This document shows positions 21,483 to 25,595 of a stretch of DNA of 25,595 nucleotides, piece by piece. Positions within the stretch are counted from its first letter, which is position 1; every line of letters starts with the position of its first letter. The position numbers were made by a program, and so were the translations under genes. This stretch comes from an uncultured Lachnospiraceae bacterium (GTDB lineage: Bacteria; Bacillota; Clostridia; Lachnospirales; Lachnospiraceae): assembly GCA_937965795.1 (NCBI GenBank), contig CALCMD010000056.1:1-25595 (forward strand), written 5' to 3'. The notes beneath the pieces were generated by a model. The model worked only from the letters and a program-made list of their open reading frames with translations, was not told the DNA's origin and made no database searches.

Positions 21483-23714
21483 GTGAAGAGGGAAGTTTAT
21501 CTTATTAAAGGAATGACCTGTGCTTCTTGCAGCAGTGCGGTGGAACGGGTGACGGGGAAACTGGATGGAGTCGTCAGCAGTGAAGTGAATCTGGCTACCA
21601 ATAAGATGACCATTGCGTACGACTCGTCGAAGCTGACGCCTGAGATGATTATGGAACGGGTGGAACGCGCCGGGTTTGAAGCAGAACCCTTTTTTGAAGA
21701 ACGGACAGCCGGAGAAAAAGAGGAAAAGGAAGAGGCTCTTCATGTGATGAAGCGGAGACTGGTGACGGCGGTTATTTTTGCGGCGCCGCTGCTTTACATT
21801 TCTATGGGGCACATGCTTCCGTTTCATCTTCCACTGCCGAAAGCTCTGGGAATGCACACGGAGCCGATGAATTATGCTCTGGTGCAGCTTGTTCTGACGG
21901 TGATCGTGCTGATCTGCGGCAGGAAATTTTATATCGTAGGATTCAGGACACTGTTTCGAGGGCATCCAAATATGGATTCACTGGTGGCAATCGGGACGGG
22001 CAGCGCTTTTCTGTACAGTCTGGTCAATACGCTGTTGATTTTGTCTGACCACAGGTATGTGGAGAATCTGTACTATGAATCGGCGGCGGTCGTCGTGACT
22101 CTGGTTATGCTTGGAAAATATATGGAGGCGCGAAGTAAGGGAAAGACCTCCGAAGCCATTCAGAAGCTGATGGAACTGGCGCCGGATACGGCTGTTCTGG
22201 TAGAGAATGGCGTGGAGCGGGAAGTGCGGTCCGATGAGGTGAAAAAGGGAAACATTCTTTTGATTCGTCCTGGAAAAAGGATACCCCTGGACGGTATCGT
22301 GGTGAAGGGCGGAAGCAGCGTGGATGAATCCATGCTCACCGGAGAGAGCCTTCCGGTGGAAAAGGGAGCCGGCGACGAAGTCATCGGTGGAAGTATGAAT
22401 TATAACGGAGCTATGCAGATCGAAGTGACCAGAACGGGGGCAGACACGACTCTGTCGAAGATCATCCGGCTGATGGAGGACGCACAGGGAAAGAAAGCGC
22501 CGATCTCAAAACTCGCAGATACGGTAGCGGGGTATTTTGTGCCGGCGGTTCTTTTGATTGCGGTAGCTGCGGCGATTGGATGGGCGCTTGCGGGACAGAA
22601 TCTGGCTTTCATTCTCAGGATATTTGTTTCTGTGCTGGTGATTGCATGTCCCTGTGCGCTGGGACTGGCGACCCCTACCGCTATTATGGTAGGAACAGGG
22701 GTCGGCGCCGGAAACGGTATTTTAATCAAGAGCGGGGAAGCGCTGGAAAGAACGCATCTGATAGATACCGTTGTATTGGACAAGACGGGAACCGTGACGG
22801 AGGGAAAGCCAAGAGTAATCCAAATCATCACAGGGGAGATGAAAGAAGAGGAACTTCTGCTTCTGGCAGCGTCCTGTGAAGTCCCATCTGAGCATCCTCT
22901 GGGAGCGGCGATTGTGGAAGCGGCCCGTGAACGGGGGATGGAGTTAAGAGAGACAGAGCAGTTTGAAAGTCTGACCGGAAAGGGTATCCGGGCCATTTTA
23001 AATGGAAAGGAAATTTATATTGGGAATGCGAGAATGCTGATGGAACTTGGAATTTCCCAGGGAAATATGGAAAAAGAGGCGGATGAGATCGCGGGAAGAG
23101 GGCAGACGCCAATGTTTGTGGCGGCTGACGGAAGCCTGCTTGGAATCATCAGCGTAGCGGATACTGTGAAGCCTACCAGTGCGGAGGCGGTCGACGCTAT
23201 CCGGAAACTGGGCATCCGGGTCTGTATGCTGACTGGAGATAATAAGCATACGGCAGATTATATCGGAAAGCAGGTACACGTAGATGAGGTCATTGCGGAG
23301 GTGCTGCCGGGAGATAAGGCGGAGGTCGTGGAGAATTTGCAGAAGCAGGGTCGAAAAGTCATGATGGTAGGAGACGGTATTAACGACGCCCCGGCGCTGG
23401 CGCAGGCAGATATTGGAACGGCCATCGGAAGCGGCAGTGATATAGCGATGGAATCCAGCGATATTGTATTGATGAAATCCGATCTTCGGGATGTGTACGG
23501 AGCAATCCGCCTGAGCAAATGTACGATTCGAAATATCAAAGAGAATCTGTTTTGGGCTTTTATTTTTAACAGCCTGGGAATTCCGGTGGCGGCAGGCGTG
23601 CTCTATGCGTTCGGAGGGCCGCTGTTAAATCCGATGATTGCCGGACTTGCCATGTCTTTCAGCTCGGTATTTGTAGTTAGCAATGCGCTGCGGCTGAAGA
23701 GATTGAAGTTATAA
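21483..23714 (+). CDS. copA: Copper-exporting P1B-type ATPase
   Basis: This is a 743-residue membrane ATPase that pumps Cu(I) out of the cell. The start is GTG 21483 with AGGAG (21471-21475) 7 nt upstream. A single N-terminal heavy-metal domain carries GMTCASC (C13, C16). The membrane CPC copper site is at residues 389-391 (ACPCALGLATP), the phosphorylated aspartate is D433 in DKTGTVTEG, the actuator has TGESLPVEKG, the P1B nucleotide-site HP motif is SEHPLGAAI, and GDGINDAPAL begins at residue 630. The C-terminal membrane pair contains FNSLGIPVAAGVLY and NPMIAGLAMSFSS, both conserved in CPx Cu(I) pumps. It is the first gene of copA-csoR-copZ, controlled by the CsoR operator at 21442-21460. 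Copper rather than silver or zinc is supported by the CPC motif and CsoR. Confidence 0.96.
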   Translation: MKREVYLIKGMTCASCSSAVERVTGKLDGVVSSEVNLATNKMTIAYDSSKLTPEMIMERVERAGFEAEPFFEERTAGEKEEKEEALHVMKRRLVTAVIFAAPLLYISMGHMLPFHLPLPKALGMHTEPMNYALVQLVLTVIVLICGRKFYIVGFRTLFRGHPNMDSLVAIGTGSAFLYSLVNTLLILSDHRYVENLYYESAAVVVTLVMLGKYMEARSKGKTSEAIQKLMELAPDTAVLVENGVEREVRSDEVKKGNILLIRPGKRIPLDGIVVKGGSSVDESMLTGESLPVEKGAGDEVIGGSMNYNGAMQIEVTRTGADTTLSKIIRLMEDAQGKKAPISKLADTVAGYFVPAVLLIAVAAAIGWALAGQNLAFILRIFVSVLVIACPCALGLATPTAIMVGTGVGAGNGILIKSGEALERTHLIDTVVLDKTGTVTEGKPRVIQIITGEMKEEELLLLAASCEVPSEHPLGAAIVEAARERGMELRETEQFESLTGKGIRAILNGKEIYIGNARMLMELGISQGNMEKEADEIAGRGQTPMFVAADGSLLGIISVADTVKPTSAEAVDAIRKLGIRVCMLTGDNKHTADYIGKQVHVDEVIAEVLPGDKAEVVENLQKQGRKVMMVGDGINDAPALAQADIGTAIGSGSDIAMESSDIVLMKSDLRDVYGAIRLSKCTIRNIKENLFWAFIFNSLGIPVAAGVLYAFGGPLLNPMIAGLAMSFSSVFVVSNALRLKRLKL

Positions 23715-23739
23715 GGGTTCTGTGCAGGAGGTATGGCCT

Positions 23740-24036
23740 ATGAGCGAAAATTGCTGTGAAAAGCACAAACACAGAGAAACAGAGGAGTACAGGGAGCTGA
23801 TTCGCCGGTTAAACCGCATTGAGGGACAGATTCGAGGCGTCAAAGGGATGGTGGAAGAAGAGCGATACTGCGTGGATATTCTGAATCAGGTGTCCGCCAT
23901 CCAGTCAGCCCTGAATGGATTTAATAAGGTTCTTCTGTCCAGTCACATTCATACTTGCGTGGTAAAGGACATACGAGACGGAAAAGAAGAAGCTGTTGAC
24001 GAGCTGTGTGAAACAATAAAAAAGTTGATGAAATAG
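23740..24036 (+). CDS. csoR: Copper-sensing repressor CsoR
   Basis: This is a 98-residue all-helical repressor that releases DNA when it binds Cu(I). ATG 23740 is chosen because AGGAGGT (23726-23732) lies 7 nt upstream; an in-frame GTG at 23722 lies before that site. The Cu(I) ligands are C44, H69 and C73. The spacing of 25 residues from Cys to His, then His-x3-Cys, is the same as C36-H61-C65 of the M. tuberculosis protein, which separates CsoR from the FrmR and RcnR branches. The N-terminal signature RRLNRIEGQIRGVKGMVEE is typical. An extra Cys/His-rich tip (CCEKHKH) precedes it. The gene lies 25 nt after copA and its stop overlaps the ribosome site of copZ, so it is co-expressed with the pump and should regulate the operon by negative feedback. 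Confidence 0.95.
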   Translation: MSENCCEKHKHRETEEYRELIRRLNRIEGQIRGVKGMVEEERYCVDILNQVSAIQSALNGFNKVLLSSHIHTCVVKDIRDGKEEAVDELCETIKKLMK

Positions 24037-24048
24037 GAGGAGACAGAA

Positions 24049-24228
24049 ATGACAGTATTAAAAGTAGAAAAGATGCACTGTGAAAAATGTGTGGAGAGAA
24101 TCAGCAAGGCATTTGATAAAGCAGGACTCACGTATGAGGTAAGTCTGGCAGACAGGACCGTATCGGTGGACGGATGCGAAAACTGCGTGGCAAAGGCAAA
24201 GGAAATCCTTGAGGATCTGGGCTTTTAA
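24049..24228 (+). CDS. copZ: CopZ-like copper chaperone with two CxxC motifs
   Basis: This is a 59-residue heavy-metal-associated (HMA) domain protein. AGGAGG (24035-24040) lies 8 nt before ATG 24049 and overlaps the csoR stop. The metal loop is MHCEKC (C11, C14) after the first strand (TVLKVEK), followed by the helix VERISKAFDKAG and the strand EVSLADRTVSV, as in CopZ. A second CxxC appears late in the chain, GCENC (C43, C46), before the last helix; standard CopZ has no such second site. The domain is a little shorter than the usual 68-70 residues. Its position in the copper operon supports a Cu(I) chaperone role, delivering copper to CopA or CsoR. The tRNA-dihydrouridine synthase gene begins 2 nt after its stop. 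Confidence 0.88.
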   Translation: MTVLKVEKMHCEKCVERISKAFDKAGLTYEVSLADRTVSVDGCENCVAKAKEILEDLGF

Positions 24229-24230
24229 AG

Positions 24231-25163
24231 ATGAATTATTATCTGGCGCCGATGGAGGGAATCACCACCTGGGTTTATCGAAATGCTTATCACAAATATT
24301 TTTATCCAATGGATAAGTATTTCACGCCTTTTCTTGTCCCCCACATCCATAAGGATTTTAATGACAGAGAAAAGAATGAGATTTTACCGGAACATCATAC
24401 GGGGCAGAAGCTTGTTCCCCAGATTCTGACAAACTGCGCGGAGGATTTTGTGCGGACGGCAAATGCGTTAAAGGCATATGGATATGAGGAAGTAAATCTG
24501 AATCTGGGCTGTCCTTCCGGCACGGTAGTTTCCAAAGGGAGGGGAGCCGGATTTCTGCGGGAACCAGAAAAACTGGATCGTTTTTTTGATACGGTGTTTG
24601 CAAATTTGGATATGAGGATTTCTGTAAAGACACGAATCGGAATTTATGAGCCGGAGGAATTCGAGGGGCTTTTGGAAATTTATAATCGTTATCCTCTGGA
24701 AGAACTGATTATTCATCCGCGCGTGCGGCAGGATTTTTATAAAAATCATCCAAACATGGAAGTTTTTGAAAAAGCCTGCGAGAACAGTGCGAATCCGCTC
24801 TGTTATAATGGGGATTTATGTACAGCCGAAGAAATCCAAAGATTTGGCAGCCGTTATCCGCAGGTGAAAGCAGTGATGATTGGGAGAGGAATTTTAAAGA
24901 ATCCCGGACTTGCCGGAGAGGTGAAAGGGCATGAAAAAGCCGGAAAGGAGAGGCTGAGAAAATTTCATGACCAGATTTATCATGATTATCGCAGCATCAT
25001 GTCTGGCGATAAGAATACCGTGTTTAAGATGAAAGAATTTTGGAGTTATCTGATTTCTTCTTTCGAAGAAGGTGAGAAATGCTGGAAGAAAATCAAGAAA
25101 TCTCAGACTGCCGCGGCTTATGAGGCGGCGGTCGAAGAGGTTTTTTCCGGATACGTATCATAA
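24231..25163 (+). CDS. dus: tRNA-dihydrouridine synthase family protein
   Basis: This is a 310-residue flavin enzyme predicted to reduce uridines in tRNA to dihydrouridine with NADPH. The TIM barrel opens with YYLAPMEGITTWVYR, the usual Dus start (APMEGxT). The catalytic cysteine is C94 in LNLGCPSGTVVSKGRGAGFL. The lysine in VKTRIG and the histidine in IIHPRVRQDFY are the expected FMN- and RNA-contacting positions; GDLCTAEEI and MIGRGILKNP bind the FMN phosphate. Length and motifs match the Clostridial Dus-like subgroup, which is somewhat shorter than E. coli DusB. The ATG is only 2 nt after the copZ stop with no good ribosome site of its own, so translation is probably coupled to copZ. A strong terminator follows. 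This gene is thus the tail of the copper operon. Confidence 0.92.
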   Translation: MNYYLAPMEGITTWVYRNAYHKYFYPMDKYFTPFLVPHIHKDFNDREKNEILPEHHTGQKLVPQILTNCAEDFVRTANALKAYGYEEVNLNLGCPSGTVVSKGRGAGFLREPEKLDRFFDTVFANLDMRISVKTRIGIYEPEEFEGLLEIYNRYPLEELIIHPRVRQDFYKNHPNMEVFEKACENSANPLCYNGDLCTAEEIQRFGSRYPQVKAVMIGRGILKNPGLAGEVKGHEKAGKERLRKFHDQIYHDYRSIMSGDKNTVFKMKEFWSYLISSFEEGEKCWKKIKKSQTAAAYEAAVEEVFSGYVS

Positions 25164-25170
25164 GAACCTT

Positions 25171-25209
25171 AGGGCTGTTGCTGTTTGAAATTTTGCAACA
25201 GCCCTTTTT
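25171..25209 (+). terminator. Terminator of the copper-dus operon
   Basis: AGGGCTGTTGC (25171-25181) pairs perfectly with GCAACAGCCCT (25195-25205) around a 13-nt loop, followed by TTTTT. It lies 8 nt after the dus stop. No comparable hairpin lies between copA and dus, so one transcript can cover copA, csoR, copZ and dus. Confidence 0.92.
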
Positions 25210-25258
25210 GTGCTGCCAGCTATCCGGAAAAAGCTTTCGGTGGCAGGTTCTGTAGGCG

Positions 25259-25402
25259 CTATGGACAGGCGGCATTCTTTGAAAGTTTCCATAGTTTGTC
25301 GATGGTCTCCTGCTGTACATGAATAATTTTCCATAGTTTCTCATTGTCTTGTTTCAGTGTTGTGTTTTCTGCAAGCAATTGCTGCATGATGTTTTCGTTC
25401 AT
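25259..25402 (-). CDS. Small coiled-coil protein (47 aa)
   Basis: This is a 47-residue predicted protein on the complement. ATG 25402 is preceded by AGGGGG at 4 nt; longer in-frame readings reach 25459 but lack a ribosome site. Residues 6-40 form one heptad-rich helix (LLAENTTLKQDNEKLWKIIH then QQETIDKLWKL), with leucine or isoleucine at the repeat positions and a pair of KLW triplets, so a short coiled coil or leucine zipper is expected. No membrane segment or signal peptide is seen. Similar short coiled-coil proteins are met in mobile elements of Clostridia, but nothing here proves such a link. A candidate promoter lies at 25545-25573. It ends 50 nt from the converging dus terminator. The function is unknown. 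Confidence 0.55.
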   Translation of the reverse strand: MNENIMQQLLAENTTLKQDNEKLWKIIHVQQETIDKLWKLSKNAACP

Positions 25403-25544
25403 GGTTCCCCCTCTAAATACTCCCTTATTAAAATCAGGTACTTTCCCTACAGTAATCATATCACTGGAATGTAGTCTGGGGAAGTTAAGAAAGTGTTAGG
25501 TTTTTTCTTTTTTATGTGAAAAAGGATAAGTTTGAGTTGTTTTC

Positions 25545-25573
25545 TATATAAGAAACGCTTTTTCATGCCACAA
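25545..25573 (-). promoter_or_regulatory. Candidate promoter of the coiled-coil gene
   Basis: On the complement TTGTGG (25568-25573), a 17-bp spacer and TATATA (25545-25550). It would give a leader of about 135 nt. The remaining DNA from 25403 to the window end is AT-rich and holds no other gene I can support. Confidence 0.4.
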
Positions 25574-25595
25574 TGAGAAAGAAAGTGTTTCGGAG

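Noticed and set aside
22400..22996. 198-codon open frame on the - strand inside copA
   Set aside because: It is the reverse reading of the conserved CopA core; low-complexity Ala/Ser/Pro composition and no start signals.
25573..25595. Start of a + strand gene at ATG 25573
   Set aside because: Only seven codons are visible before the window ends and there is no ribosome site.
1..25595. CRISPR array, tRNA, rRNA or complete insertion sequence
   Set aside because: No regularly spaced repeats of CRISPR length, no tRNA cloverleaf-like runs, no rRNA sequence and no transposase frame were recognised by eye.

Overview
The window looks like chromosome of a low-to-mid-GC Firmicute, most probably a gut Lachnospiraceae (Clostridia). 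The reasons are strong AGGAGG-type ribosome sites, SigA-type promoters with extended -10 elements, the C5 tetrapyrrole gene order hemA-hemC-cobA/hemD-hemB-hemL, a CsoR-controlled copper operon, and an orphan MoxR/VWA pair. The species cannot be named from the sequence alone. No tRNA, rRNA, CRISPR array, integrase or complete insertion sequence was seen.

Layout. (1) 1-1216: two GNAT acetyltransferases behind a good promoter; the first probably starts at a TTG. (2) 1247-7328: a five-gene + strand operon that takes glutamyl-tRNA through 5-aminolevulinate and uroporphyrinogen III to precorrin-2, the precursor of siroheme and B12. It has its own promoter and a hairpin-containing leader. It ends at a bidirectional terminator shared with a convergent XRE regulator. 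(3) 7388-11356: a more AT-rich accessory stretch with an XRE regulator (-), a probably broken exported-protein gene behind intact start signals, an AraC regulator, an 80-residue unknown, an HD-domain protein and a HAD phosphatase. (4) 11371-13284 (-): a PHP-domain phosphoesterase and a Cof-type HAD phosphatase with an unusual N-terminal extension. (5) 13379-16793 (-): response regulator, ABC ATPase, ABC permease and histidine kinase, a sensing and efflux module. Tandem 11-bp repeats overlap the -35 region of the transporter promoter and could be the regulator's binding site. (6) 16997-20875 (+): a MoxR AAA+ ATPase, a NorD/CobT-like VWA protein and a membrane metallophosphoesterase. (7) 21007-25163 (+): a BlaI/MecI-family repressor, then copA-csoR-copZ with a CsoR operator just downstream of the copA promoter, continuing 2 nt later into a tRNA-dihydrouridine synthase gene and a strong terminator. 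(8) The right edge holds a 47-residue coiled-coil ORF on the - strand.

The points most worth a second look are: the NorQ/NorD-like pair with no visible client enzyme and an altered Walker A; the copper operon (CsoR box, CopZ with two CxxC motifs, a tRNA-modification gene in the same transcription unit, a Cys-poor BlaI neighbour); the repeat array at the ABC promoter; and the strong promoter and ribosome site that lead only to a four-codon ORF in front of a signal-less exported-type protein. All functional calls come from motif recognition by eye; no database search was possible.
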